64,000 nucleotides of DNA from Roseiarcus sp963726105 (lineage in GTDB: Bacteria; Pseudomonadota; Alphaproteobacteria; Rhizobiales; Beijerinckiaceae). Below the pieces are notes generated by a model that did no database searches, was not told where the DNA came from, and was given only the letters and a program-made list of their open reading frames with translations. The DNA is taken from the NCBI GenBank assembly GCA_963726105.1, contig CAVSBJ010000026.1, forward strand, positions 620,001 through 684,000, read 5' to 3'. This document shows positions 52,800 to 62,206 of this stretch, in pieces. A program made the position numbers and the translations under genes. Within the stretch, counting starts at the first letter, position 1. Each line of letters opens with the position of its first letter.

Positions 52800-53091
52800 T
52801 GTCGAGTATTTGCCCAACCCGACGCCGGGCGAAATTTTGTTGGAGGAGTTCCTCCGCCCGATGAGCCTCAGCCAGACGGCCCTCGCTGTCGCGGTGCGCG
52901 TCCCGCCGCGCCGGATCAACGAGATCGTGCTCGGCAAGCGTGCGGTCACGGCGGATACCGATCTGCGCCTCACCAGGTATTTCGGCCTCACGCCGGGCTT
53001 CTTCCTTGGCCTGCAGGCCGATCACGATTTGATGGCGCGCCGACGCGAGATCGGCTCCGATCTTGAGGCGATCAAACCGCGCGCCGCATAG
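52774..53091 (+). CDS. higA: HigA family antitoxin
   Basis: A 105-residue helix-turn-helix antitoxin of the HigA type: PNPTPGEILLEEFLRPMSLS, TALAVAVRVPPRRINEIVLG and YFGLTPGFFLGLQ are family blocks. ATG 52774 overlaps the last 26 bases of higB. It neutralises HigB and represses the operon. Its stop lies 4 bases from the convergent iolE stop. Confidence 0.95.
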   Translation: MSKSSTITDVEYLPNPTPGEILLEEFLRPMSLSQTALAVAVRVPPRRINEIVLGKRAVTADTDLRLTRYFGLTPGFFLGLQADHDLMARRREIGSDLEAIKPRAA

Positions 53092-53095
53092 GTCT

Positions 53096-53995
53096 TTACC
53101 CCAATCCCGCTTCTTTCAGCGCGGCGCGGATGTGGGCTACGCCCTTTTTCGCGTAAGGCAGGGCGGGGGCCTTCTTCGGATCCTGCTCGGCTTCAAGAAC
53201 GACCCAGCCGGAATAGCCCTTGAGCTCGTCGAACACCGACACGTAGTCGATCGCGCCGTCGCCCGGCACGGTGTAGACGCCGAGGTCCTTGCCTCGCCCC
53301 AAAATCGAATCGAGGAAGCTCCAATCGCCGGCGTTCGATTCGCGCATTGTCGCCTCGCGCACGTCCTTGCAGTGCACATGACCGATGCGCGAGCGATAGG
53401 CGCGCGCGAGCCCCGCCGGATCGGCGCCGCCCCAGCGCGCATGGCCGGTGTCGAGCAGCAAATGCACGGGCGGCTTGGTGTGAGCCATGAGCGCGTCGAT
53501 GTCGCGTTCCGACTGGATGATCGTGCCCATGTGATGATGATAGCAAAGCTTGAGCCCTTCGTCGGCCAGCCGCTCGGCAAACTCGGTCATTTTCGCGCCA
53601 TACCCGGCCCAGTCGTCTTTGTGCAGACGCGGGCGCTCGGACAACGGCTTGGACCGGTCGCCATGGATGCAGTTCGAGGTCTCGGCCACGATGACGATGT
53701 CGCTTCCCGCGGCCTTGGTCATCGCGATATGCGATTTCGCCGCCTTGAACTCGTCGCGCGCAGAGCGCTTGAGCAGCCCGGCCGAATACCAGCCGCCGAC
53801 GAAGGTCAGGCCGAACTCGGCGAGCTTGTCCTTGAGCGCCACGCCATCGCTCGGCAGCTTGTGGCCTTTCTCCATGCCGACAACGCCCGCTTCTTTCGCC
53901 TCGGCGAGACAAGTCTCAAGCGGCGTGTCGCCGCCGATCTCCTGCAGATCGTCGTTGGTCCAGCCGATCGGATTGGCGCCGATGCGAATGCTCAT
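53096..53995 (-). CDS. iolE: Myo-inosose-2 dehydratase
   Basis: IolE, 299 residues, a xylose-isomerase-like TIM barrel that dehydrates 2-keto-myo-inositol to the diketone. Typical blocks are IGANPIGWTNDDLQEIGGDT, VGGWYSAGLLKRS, CYHHHMGTII and LLLDTGHARWGG (metal ligands), and HVHCKDVR. ATG 53995 is preferred to TTG 54001. It begins 2 bases after the iolD stop, so iolD and iolE are translated together. Confidence 0.96.
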   Translation of the reverse strand: MSIRIGANPIGWTNDDLQEIGGDTPLETCLAEAKEAGVVGMEKGHKLPSDGVALKDKLAEFGLTFVGGWYSAGLLKRSARDEFKAAKSHIAMTKAAGSDIVIVAETSNCIHGDRSKPLSERPRLHKDDWAGYGAKMTEFAERLADEGLKLCYHHHMGTIIQSERDIDALMAHTKPPVHLLLDTGHARWGGADPAGLARAYRSRIGHVHCKDVREATMRESNAGDWSFLDSILGRGKDLGVYTVPGDGAIDYVSVFDELKGYSGWVVLEAEQDPKKAPALPYAKKGVAHIRAALKEAGLG

Positions 53996-53997
53996 GC

Positions 53998-55845
53998 TCA
54001 ATCTCCGACCCGCTGCAATGTCTTGGCCTCCTCATAGCCGCGGCGCGCGGCGTCGACTTGCCTGCGCTCGGAGACCTCCGGCACGGCGACATCCCACCAG
54101 AAGCCGCCTGCGTCCGTCGATCCCATCGGGTCGGTGTCGATGACAATGACCTGCGTCGACTTTGCGGCGCGCGCATTTCTGAACGCCGTCTCAAGGTCCG
54201 CGATCGACTTGACCTTCACCAATTCCGCCCCAAGCGCGCGCGCGTGGGCGACGAAATCGACCTCCGGCATCGCCTCGTGCCGCACGTCGCGCAACAGGTT
54301 GTTGAACGGCGCGCCCCCGGTCGCCTGCTGCAGCCGGTTGATGCAGCCGAAGCCGCGATTGTCGTTGACGACGATGATGAGTTTCTGCCCCAGCATCACG
54401 GACGTGGCGATCTCTGAATTCATCATGAGATACGAGCCGTCGCCGAGCACAACTAAAACTTCACGCTCGGGTAGCGCCATCTTGACGCCGATCCCGCCGG
54501 CGATCTCGTAGCCCATGCATGAATAACCGTATTCGAGATGGTAGCCGAGCGGCGCGCCTGCCCGCCACAGCTTGTGCAATTCGCCTGGCAGTCCGCCCGA
54601 GGCGCAGACGACGACGTCCGATTTCTCGCCCGCGCGCATGAGCGCGCCCAGCACTTCGGCGTCGGTCGGCGCCGGCGCGTTGGTCGGCGCGGTGTAGCGG
54701 GCGGCGGTCGTCTCCCATTCTGCCTTGGCCTTGGCGGCTTCGTCGCTCCAGGCGCGCGGCGCCTTCCAGGCGTCGAGCTTGGAATCGAGCGCGGCAAGCG
54801 CCGTTCGCGCGTCGCCCACGACGGTCAGCGCCTGATGCTTGGCCGCATCGAAAGGCTGAACGTTGACGCTGATCAGTCGCCGATCAGGGTTCTTGAACAA
54901 AGCCCAGGAGCCGGTGGTGAAGTCTGCGAACCGCGTGCCGACGCCGACGATCACGTCGGCTTGCGAGGCAAGCGCGTTGGCCGCGCCGGTTCCCGTGACG
55001 CCCACCGCGCCCATGGCCAAAGGATGATCGACCGGCGTCGCCGATTTGCCGGCCTGTGTCTCGCCGACCGGAATGCCGCGCCTGGCGCAGAACTCGATCA
55101 GCTGCCGTTCGGCGTCGGAGTAAAGGACGCCGCCGCCGCACACGACGAACGGCTTCTTCGCCTGTCTCAGGATCTCCGCCGCTTCCTCGATCTCGCGCGG
55201 GTCGGGCGCGACGCGGCGTATCCGATGCACGCGCTCGTCGAAGAAGCCTGCCGGATAATCATAGGCCTCGGTCTGCACATCCTGGCAGAACGCGAGCGTC
55301 ACCGGCCCGCATTCGGCTGGATCGGTCAGGACCGCAATCGCCCGTGTCAACGCCGGCACGATCTGCTCGGGACGGGTGATGCGGTCGAAATAGCGCGACA
55401 CCGGACGGAAGCAGTCATTGGCGCTCACCGTTCCGTCACCGAAGTCCTCGACCTGTTGCAGAACCGGATCGGGCCTTCGGTTGGCGAAGACATCGCCGGG
55501 TATCAGGAGCACCGGCAGCCGATTGACATGCGCGACCGCGGCGGCGGTGACCATGTTGGTCGCGCCGGGGCCGATCGAGGTCGTGCAAGCCATCATCCGC
55601 TGGCGACGCGAGGCCTTGGCGAACGCGACCGCGGCGTGCGCCATCGCCTGTTCGTTATGGGCGCGATAGGTCGGCAACGTGTCCCGAGCGGCGAACAGCG
55701 CCTCCCCGATGCCGGCCACATTGCCGTGGCCGAAAATCGCGAACACGCCCTCGAACAGGCGCTCCTTGCGCCCGTCGATCTCAACTCGCTGCGCGCTCAG
55801 GAAGCGAACCGTCGCCTGGGCGGCGGTCAATCAAATCGTTGTCAT
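53998..55845 (-). CDS. iolD: THcHDO hydrolase, with apparent nonsense codon at codon 5
   Basis: IolD, about 615 residues, a thiamine-diphosphate enzyme that opens the ring of 3D-(3,5/4)-trihydroxycyclohexane-1,2-dione. Blocks are SIGPGATNMVTAAAVAHVNR, LPVLLIPGDVFANRRPDPVL and LGDGSYLMMNSEI (ThDP/Mg motif GDGS...N). The natural start ATG 55845 reads M-T-T-I-stop-L-T-A-A-Q, whereas the family has an Arg at the stop (…IRLTxAQA). CGA to TGA explains it. The frame is then open from TTG 55830, which may serve as a weak start. The rest of the protein is intact. Confidence 0.93.
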
Positions 55846-55863
55846 GGCGCTTCCCCGCTTCGA

Positions 55864-57828
55864 TCAATGTTTGTCGGCCGGCGGCGTTCCAGTCTCCGCC
55901 TCGCGCGTCCGCCCGCCTTCACGCCAGAGTTCGCCCAATCGCGCAAATCCGGCGGCCATGCGGTCGATCGCCTCGCGATCGTCAATGCGGCCAGCGAACC
56001 ACTCGACCGCTGGCCCGGCGAAGATCGTCCGCCCGACCGCGAAGCCCTTAACGACGCGACAATTGTGCGCCAGCGCGAAGGCTTGCGCCAGATCCTTTTC
56101 CGGCGCCTCGAGCCCAAGCAGCAACACGCCGCGGCATAAGGGATCGCCGGTCTCAATCGCGCGAGCGATGTTGTCCCACGCCACTTCGCTGGCCTGGCCT
56201 TCCAGCTTCCACCAGTCCGGCTGAATCCCGATCTCGTAAAGCCGCTCGATGACCCGCGCGACCGTGCTTTCGTCGACCGGCCCGTTCTTGCTGGCAATGA
56301 TCTCGATCAACAATTCGCGCTCGATCCGGCGCGCGGCGTCGTAGAGGCGCAGGAGTTCGCGCTCCTGCTTGGCCTTCATCTCCGAGGAATCGTCGGGGTG
56401 ATAGAAGCACAGGCACTTGATCGTATGGGCGACCGGCCACTCCACGAGCTTCGCCCCGAGCGAGCCGCGGGATTCGAACTCGAGCGGGCGCGAGCCTGGC
56501 TCTTCGACTGGCCGGCCGATCCAGAAGTTGTGATCGACGGCGCGAAACAGCGCCTCGCGCCCATATTTGCCGTCGAGCAGCATGCCGTAACCGGGACGGC
56601 CCGCCGCGACCTTGGCCGCGGCCGCGACCGCGAGCAGCTTGAAGTCGCTGATCCGCTCGCGTGGGCTCCCGGCCGCGTCGGCGATGGTCTCGAGTTGCGC
56701 GCGATGGTCGATCGCCAGCGCCATGATCGTGGGCGATACGCTCCGGCGCGTCGTCGCCCAGTGGATGTGGTTGAGCGCCTCGTCGCGACGCAGCGCCCGA
56801 TGGCGCGAGCCGTGCTCGAGGAAGCGGCTGAGTTCGGCCCAGGTCGGATATTCGGCCGAGCACAAGAGCCGCGAGACGGCGAAGGCGCCATTGGCGTTGG
56901 CATAGGCGCAGCAGGTCTCGAGCGCCTCGTCGCGCAGCCAGCCGCGCAGAAAGCCGGACATGAAGGCGTCGCCGGCGCCGAGCACGTTATAGACTTCGAC
57001 CGGAAAGCCCGGCCCCTTGACGCCTTGTTCGAGCGAATCGGGGATCGGGCCGGGGAAGACGACGCAGCCCATCGGGCCGCGCTTGAGCACGAGCGTCGCC
57101 TGGCTTGCGGCGCGCACGGCTTTCAACGCGGCGAGCGGGTCATCGGCCCCGCCTGCGATCATCATCTCCTCTTCGGTGCCGACGATGAGATCGCATTGCG
57201 GCAGGATGTCGCTGAGACTCTTCGTGACCTCGCCCGACTTGATGTAGCGCTCCTCGCCCGCGCCATGGCCGGCGAGTTCCCATAAATTCGGCCGGTAATC
57301 GATGTCGAACACGACCTTGCGCCCGGCCGCGCGCGCGATCCGCATCGCCTTCCGCTGCGCGGCGGCCGTGTTGGCGTGGGCGAAATGGGTGCCGCTCACG
57401 AGCACGGCTTTCGCGCTTTCGATGTATTGAGGATCGATGTCGCCTTCGTCGAGTGCGCTGTCGGCGCAATTCTCGCGATAGAAGATGAGCGGGAAGGTCT
57501 TTTCGTCGCGGATGCCGAGCAGCACGAGCGAGGTCAGGCGCACCGGATCGGTCTTGACGCCCATGACATCGACGCCTTCGCGCGCGCATTGCTCGCGGAT
57601 GAACCGCCCCATGTGCTCGTCGCCGACCCGGGTGATGAGGCCGCTTTTCAGCCCGAGCCTCGCGGTGCCGATGGCGATGTTCGTCGGGCAGCCGCCGACG
57701 GCCTTGGAGAAGCTCGCCATATCCTCGAGACGCCCGCCGACCTGCGCGCCATAGAGGTCGACCGACGAGCGGCCGATGGTGATGACGTCCAAACGGGGAT
57801 CGGTGGCCAAGCGCGGCTCCAGGCTCAC
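55864..57828 (-). CDS. iolC: 5-dehydro-2-deoxygluconokinase fused to DUF2090 aldolase-like domain (IolC-IolJ)
   Basis: A 654-residue fusion common in rhizobia. Residues 1-335 are a PfkB kinase (IolC): VITIGRSSVDLYGAQVGGRL, SFSKAVGGCPTNIAIG and the C-terminal VLGAGDAFMSGFLRGWL. Residues 350-640 are a DUF2090 domain (ALAIDHRAQLETIADAAG, GMLLDGKYGREALFRAVD), regarded as the phospho-keto-deoxygluconate aldolase. It would thus phosphorylate and split the sugar to dihydroxyacetone phosphate and malonate semialdehyde. The GTG start overlaps the stop of the upstream SDR by 4 bases. Confidence 0.95.
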   Translation of the reverse strand: MSLEPRLATDPRLDVITIGRSSVDLYGAQVGGRLEDMASFSKAVGGCPTNIAIGTARLGLKSGLITRVGDEHMGRFIREQCAREGVDVMGVKTDPVRLTSLVLLGIRDEKTFPLIFYRENCADSALDEGDIDPQYIESAKAVLVSGTHFAHANTAAAQRKAMRIARAAGRKVVFDIDYRPNLWELAGHGAGEERYIKSGEVTKSLSDILPQCDLIVGTEEEMMIAGGADDPLAALKAVRAASQATLVLKRGPMGCVVFPGPIPDSLEQGVKGPGFPVEVYNVLGAGDAFMSGFLRGWLRDEALETCCAYANANGAFAVSRLLCSAEYPTWAELSRFLEHGSRHRALRRDEALNHIHWATTRRSVSPTIMALAIDHRAQLETIADAAGSPRERISDFKLLAVAAAAKVAAGRPGYGMLLDGKYGREALFRAVDHNFWIGRPVEEPGSRPLEFESRGSLGAKLVEWPVAHTIKCLCFYHPDDSSEMKAKQERELLRLYDAARRIERELLIEIIASKNGPVDESTVARVIERLYEIGIQPDWWKLEGQASEVAWDNIARAIETGDPLCRGVLLLGLEAPEKDLAQAFALAHNCRVVKGFAVGRTIFAGPAVEWFAGRIDDREAIDRMAAGFARLGELWREGGRTREAETGTPPADKH

Positions 57829-58676
57829 GGCTCGATCGGCGGGTCGCCGGTTCCGACGACGTTCTGGTCAAAGTCGATGTTCGACCCGGTCATAAGCCCC
57901 GACTCGTCGGAGCAGAGATAGGCGCAGGCGCGCGCCACTTCCTTCGGGTCGATGAGGCGTCCGAACGGCCTGCTCTTGACGGCCTCGTCGAGCCAGCCGT
58001 CCTTCGCGTCGTGATATTTCTTCTGGATATTGTCCTCGCCCACCGTCGACATCCAGCCGATGTTGAGGCCATTCACACGGATGCGGAACTTGAGCAGCGA
58101 ATGGGCGACGTTGCGGGTCAATGTGGCGAGCGCGCCCTTGGAGGCGCAATAGGCGGTGATGAAAGGCTGGCCGCCATGCGCCGACATCGACTGGATGTTG
58201 ACGATCGAGCCCGCGATCTTGTCGCGGCGCATGATCTTCACGCTCTCCTGGATGAGGAAGAATGGCGCGCGCACGTTCACGTCGAAGATCTCGTTGTAGC
58301 GCTCCTCGGTGGTGTCGAAAATATTGCCGCGATCGGTCAGCGCGGCGGCGTTGACAAGCGCATCGACGCGGCCGAAGCGCTCGTCCGCCTTGGCGACCAC
58401 CTTGCGGCAGTCGGCGACCTTCGCAAGATCCGCCTGGACGAAGACGGCCGGACAGCCGACTGCCGAAATTTCGCTCGCGACCCGCTCGCCGCTCTTCGCG
58501 TTGCGGCCGCAGATCACGAGGCCCGCGGCGCCCCGTTCGGCGAACAGGCGCGCGATCGCTTCACCCAGGCCCTGGGTGCCGCCGGTGACGATCGCGACCT
58601 TGCCGCTCAAATGAGCGGGCCCTCGATAGGCCGGGCGCGCAGACGCGCCGGCCGCGGGGGCGGAAGTTTTGGCCAT
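57825..58676 (-). CDS. SDR family oxidoreductase of the inositol cluster
   Basis: Short-chain dehydrogenase of 283 residues. The cofactor motif is VTGGTQGLGEAIARLFAERG, the NNAG motif is changed to NAAA (DALVNAAALTDRGN), and the catalytic elements are VNIQSMSAHGG and YCASKGA. It is the first gene of the SDR-iolC-iolD-iolE row and overlaps iolC by four bases. SDRs at this site occur in rhizobial iol clusters and may oxidise other inositol stereoisomers. The altered NNAG is worth noting. Confidence 0.9.
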   Translation of the reverse strand: MAKTSAPAAGASARPAYRGPAHLSGKVAIVTGGTQGLGEAIARLFAERGAAGLVICGRNAKSGERVASEISAVGCPAVFVQADLAKVADCRKVVAKADERFGRVDALVNAAALTDRGNIFDTTEERYNEIFDVNVRAPFFLIQESVKIMRRDKIAGSIVNIQSMSAHGGQPFITAYCASKGALATLTRNVAHSLLKFRIRVNGLNIGWMSTVGEDNIQKKYHDAKDGWLDEAVKSRPFGRLIDPKEVARACAYLCSDESGLMTGSNIDFDQNVVGTGDPPIEP

Positions 58677-58844
58677 GGGCGCTTTCTCCTAAGGCTTCTC
58701 GCCGCAGCGCGGGAGCGGAATGACCGGCTCGCGCCGCTCTGCGTCATCAGAATGAAACAAAAATTCTATTCCTAAGTCAATATGGAACGTATATTCTTTT
58801 TTGAGAGCGCCGCGATCGGTCGGAGCTCTTGGAGGAGGAGCCCC
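58677..58844. promoter_or_regulatory. Divergent iol promoter region with IolR-like boxes
   Basis: This gap separates the SDR-iolCDE row (minus) from iolG (plus). It holds an AT-rich core at 58750-58800. GGAACGTATATTCT (58784-58797) is one base away from the GGAA-N6-TTCC palindrome described for rhizobial IolR, an RpiR-type repressor. A second weaker candidate, TGAAACAAAAATTCT, starts at 58753. GGAGGAGGAG before 58845 is the iolG ribosome-binding site. No iolR gene is in the window. Confidence 0.5.
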
Positions 58845-59831
58845 ATGAAATTTGGAATTATCGGCGCGGGTCGGATCGGCAAGATCCACGGCGGCAACGT
58901 CGCGGCGCGCTCCGACAGCGAGGTGACTTTTGTTGCCGACGCGGACCCCGCGGCCGCCGCCGCTTTGGCCAAGGCGACTGGGGCCAAGGTCGCCGAAATC
59001 GACGCGATCCTCGCCTCCAAGGACGTTGACGCGGTCGCGATCTGCTCGCCGACCGACACGCACGCCGACCTCATCGAGCGCGCTGCGCGCGCCAAAAAGG
59101 CGATCTTCTGCGAGAAACCGATCCACCTCGATGTGGATCGCGTTCGCGCCTGCCTCGACGTCGTCAAGCAGACCGGCGCGACGCTGATGGTCGGCTTCAA
59201 CCGCCGCTTCGATCCCAATTTCTCGGCGCTGCGCAAGCGCGTCGCCGAGGGCGCGATCGGCGCGCTCGAAATCGTCTCGATCACCTCGCGCGACCCCGGG
59301 CCGCCCCCGATCTCCTATATCGAACGCTCGGGCGGCCTGTTTCGCGACATGATGATCCACGACTTCGACCTGGCGCGATTCCTTCTTGGCGAGGAGCCGG
59401 TGGCGGTGAGCGCGATGGGCTCGGCGCTGGTCGACAAGGCGATCGGGGCCGTCGGCGATATCGACACCGCGGTTGTCATCATGGAAACGGCGTCGGGCAA
59501 GGTGGCGCAGATCTCCAATTCGCGGCGCGCAGCCTATGGTTATGATCAGCGGGTCGAAGCGCATGGCGTGAACGGCATGGTGCACGCCGCCAACGTGCGC
59601 GAGACGACGGTCGAGTTCGCCGGCGCGCACGGCTTCACCAGCGACAAGGCGCTCAACTTTTTCCTCGAGCGTTATGAGGCCGCCTATCGCAACGAGCTTG
59701 ATGCGTTCATCAGCGCTGTGAAGGCCGGCAAGAAGCCGCATCCTGACGGTGAGGACGGGCTCAAGGCGCTCCTGCTTGCTGACGCAGCCTACCGGTCCTG
59801 GAAAACCAGGCAACGGGTCGCGGTCGGTTGA
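58845..59831 (+). CDS. iolG: Inositol 2-dehydrogenase
   Basis: IolG, 328 residues, oxidises myo-inositol to 2-keto-myo-inositol with NAD, the first catabolic step. The Rossmann motif is FGIIGAGRIGKIHGGNVAAR, the lysine motif is FCEKPIHLDVD and the catalytic block is GGLFRDMMIHDFDLARFLLG (Asp and His). ATG 58845 has GGAGGAGGAG a few bases upstream. It is transcribed away from the rest of the iol genes from a shared promoter region. Confidence 0.95.
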   Translation: MKFGIIGAGRIGKIHGGNVAARSDSEVTFVADADPAAAAALAKATGAKVAEIDAILASKDVDAVAICSPTDTHADLIERAARAKKAIFCEKPIHLDVDRVRACLDVVKQTGATLMVGFNRRFDPNFSALRKRVAEGAIGALEIVSITSRDPGPPPISYIERSGGLFRDMMIHDFDLARFLLGEEPVAVSAMGSALVDKAIGAVGDIDTAVVIMETASGKVAQISNSRRAAYGYDQRVEAHGVNGMVHAANVRETTVEFAGAHGFTSDKALNFFLERYEAAYRNELDAFISAVKAGKKPHPDGEDGLKALLLADAAYRSWKTRQRVAVG

Positions 59832-59905
59832 CAGCGTGCGCGGCCATTCCGCTTGCGCCTCAAGCGGCATGGTCCTATAGGCGGCGGCTCCGACGGGAAG
59901 GTGGA

Positions 59906-60967
59906 ATGGCGCAGGCCCAGAAACGACGCCCGGCTTCGAACTGGGCGCCGGTCGAAGCGCCGCCCCCGAAGTCGCCGACATTCATCGATCGTCTGATCGA
60001 CGCCGTTACGCGTCACCGCTCCGCGCTTCGGCGGCTTGGCGTCGCGGCAAGCTTTATCATCGTCGCCGGCGCCCTCACGATTTTTGTGCGCACCCTCGCT
60101 CACATTGATCTGGGCAAGTTCAAGGCTGCGATCGCCGGCACGGGCGGCGATCAGATCCTGCTTTCGTTCGCTTTCACCACGTTGAGCTACCTCGCGCTCA
60201 CCGGCTATGACGGCCTTGCGCTTCGGCACCTCGGCATCAAGGTTCCCTACCGGCTGACGGCGGTCGCGTCTTTCACGAGCTACGCCTTTTCGTTCACGCT
60301 CGGCTTTCCCTTGGTGACCGGGGCCGCGGTCCGCTATTGGGTTTATGGACCGGCCGGGCTTTCTGCTGGAAAGATTGCTGGCCTTACGGCTGTGGCGGGA
60401 ATCACCTTCTGGCTCGGCATGGAACTCGTGGTCGGCGTCGGGTTCCTGTCGGCGTCCGATCCGATCGCTGACATCGATCATTTCCATCCGCTGGCCAATC
60501 GGTTGATCGGCCTCGGCGCCATCGGCGTGCTGATCGCCTATGTCGCCTGGACCACTCTCATGCGCCGGCGTGACGCGACGGTTCTCGGCGTGAGGCTGCC
60601 GGGCCCTCGGCTGACGGTCGGGCAAATGGCGCTCGGCGTCATTGACATCTGCTCGGCGGCGGCGGCGCTTTATGTCCTTCTGCCGCGGGACAACCGTTTC
60701 GGTTTCCCCGCTTTCGCGACGCTTTACTCGTTCGCGTCCATGCTCGGCATCGCCAGCCACGCGCCGGGCGGGCTTGGCGTGTTCGAGGCGACGATTCTCC
60801 AAGGCGTCGGCGGCGACGAGGATTCCGTGTTGGCTTCGCTCCTGCTGTTCCGTGGCATTTATTACGTCGTCCCGTTCATCGCCGCGATGGCGATGCTGGG
60901 CGGCGTCGAGGCGGTGCGCCGCTGGCGTTCGCTGCGCGAAGCCATGTCGGCCCGGTTGGACGACTAG
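59906..60967 (+). CDS. MprF-like (UPF0104) integral membrane protein
   Basis: A 353-residue protein with about eight membrane helices in the pattern of the flippase half of lysylphosphatidylglycerol synthetase (MprF). The recognisable block SHAPGGLGVFEATIL is shared by the family. The synthetase domain is absent, as in many alphaproteobacterial UPF0104 proteins. The N-terminal 45 residues are cytoplasmic and Pro/Arg-rich. It lies 12 bases before the histidine kinase gene and may be co-transcribed with it. Confidence 0.88.
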   Translation: MAQAQKRRPASNWAPVEAPPPKSPTFIDRLIDAVTRHRSALRRLGVAASFIIVAGALTIFVRTLAHIDLGKFKAAIAGTGGDQILLSFAFTTLSYLALTGYDGLALRHLGIKVPYRLTAVASFTSYAFSFTLGFPLVTGAAVRYWVYGPAGLSAGKIAGLTAVAGITFWLGMELVVGVGFLSASDPIADIDHFHPLANRLIGLGAIGVLIAYVAWTTLMRRRDATVLGVRLPGPRLTVGQMALGVIDICSAAAALYVLLPRDNRFGFPAFATLYSFASMLGIASHAPGGLGVFEATILQGVGGDEDSVLASLLLFRGIYYVVPFIAAMAMLGGVEAVRRWRSLREAMSARLDD

Positions 60968-60978
60968 CGACTTAAGCG

Positions 60979-62064
60979 ATGAGCCGTCTCGATGCGCAAA
61001 AACTGGCCGAGCTTGTGGGGTCGCCATTCGCGGCGCAGCTCGTCGGCGCCATGCCGGAGCCTGCGGTGATCGTGAGTGCGGACGAGCGCGCGGCGGCGGC
61101 CAACCCGCCGGCGCTCAGTCTGTTGCCGGGCTTGAGGATCGGCGATCTGTTCGTGCTGGGCTTACGCGCGCCCGACGTCATCGATGCGCGGCGCCGGGTG
61201 ATGGCGAGCGGCGAAGCGGAGACGGTGCAGTGGAGCGAGCGCGTGCCGGTCGAACGGCTGTTCGACGTCACTGTCGCCCCGCTCGCGACGGCCGAGGGCG
61301 AAGTCGTGGCGACGCTCATCACCCTGCGCGATCAGACCGAAGCGCGACGCGTCGAGCGTCTGCGCGTCGACTTCATTGCCAACGCCAGTCACGAACTGCG
61401 CACGCCGCTCGCCTCGCTGGTCGGCTTCATCGAGACCCTGCAGGGATCGGCGCACGATGACGCGAAAGCGCGCGACCGGTTCCTCGTCATCATGCGCGAA
61501 CAGGGTCGCCGCATGGCCAGGCTGATCGAAGACCTGCTGTCGCTGTCGCGCATCGAACAGAAGCAGCACCTGAGGCCCGAACACGTTGTCGATCTGGCGC
61601 AGACGACCCGCGGCGTGGTCGATGCGCTGACGCCGATGGCCAACGACCTCGGCGTCGAGATCCGTCTCAGCGCCGAGCAGCCGGTGCTGGTGACTGGCGA
61701 CCGCGACGAGCTTCTGCGCGTGGCAGAGAACCTGATCGAGAACGCGATCAAATATGGCGTCCGCCTCGATTCAGAGGCCGCAGGCGTGGTCGACGTCGCC
61801 GTCTCCACGACCGAAAAAGAGGGCGCCCTCGCGGTGCGCGACTACGGACACGGCATCGCGCCCGAGCACCTGCCGCGGCTGACCGAGCGCTTCTACCGGG
61901 TCGATCCGACCCAGAGCCGAGCCAAGAACGGCACCGGTCTCGGCCTCGCCATCGTCAAGCACATCCTCACCCGACATCGGGGCAGGCTGACGATCACCAG
62001 CCGTGTGGGCCAGGGGTCCTCGTTCGTCGCCACCGTGCCGCTGCATCCGACAGCGAAGCCGTGA
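60979..62064 (+). CDS. phoR: PhoR-type sensor histidine kinase
   Basis: A 361-residue kinase: PAS-like domain (about residues 20-120), then HisKA with FIANASHELRTPLASLVGFI (phospho-acceptor His), and a complete catalytic domain: the N box ENLIENAIKYG, DYGHGIAPEHL, and the G box GTGLGLAIVKHIL. No clear membrane helix is seen, so it may be cytosolic or rely on a partner. Sequence type fits PhoR of phosphate control in alphaproteobacteria, but the usual pst-phoU-phoB genes do not follow, so the symbol is tentative. Confidence 0.82.
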   Translation: MSRLDAQKLAELVGSPFAAQLVGAMPEPAVIVSADERAAAANPPALSLLPGLRIGDLFVLGLRAPDVIDARRRVMASGEAETVQWSERVPVERLFDVTVAPLATAEGEVVATLITLRDQTEARRVERLRVDFIANASHELRTPLASLVGFIETLQGSAHDDAKARDRFLVIMREQGRRMARLIEDLLSLSRIEQKQHLRPEHVVDLAQTTRGVVDALTPMANDLGVEIRLSAEQPVLVTGDRDELLRVAENLIENAIKYGVRLDSEAAGVVDVAVSTTEKEGALAVRDYGHGIAPEHLPRLTERFYRVDPTQSRAKNGTGLGLAIVKHILTRHRGRLTITSRVGQGSSFVATVPLHPTAKP

Positions 62065-62106
62065 GCGAGCGGGCGCCCAGGACCGCCTCGTCCCGAAGAG
62101 CCCGAA

Positions 62107-62153
62107 GCGGCCGTCTCGACGGACGCCGCAGGCGCCGGCTTCGAGACGGCCGC
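62107..62153. terminator. Strong hairpin between convergent phoR-like and gcrA genes
   Basis: Perfect 13-base arms GCGGCCGTCTCGA (62107-62119) and TCGAGACGGCCGC (62141-62153) enclose a 21-base GC-rich loop that can itself fold. Its place between two converging genes suggests a bidirectional terminator. No T-run is present on either side. Confidence 0.7.
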
Positions 62154-62206
62154 GGCTGACTGCACATCTCCAGAGAGTGAAAGACATTCTGCCGCGCGCG
62201 GCCGCT

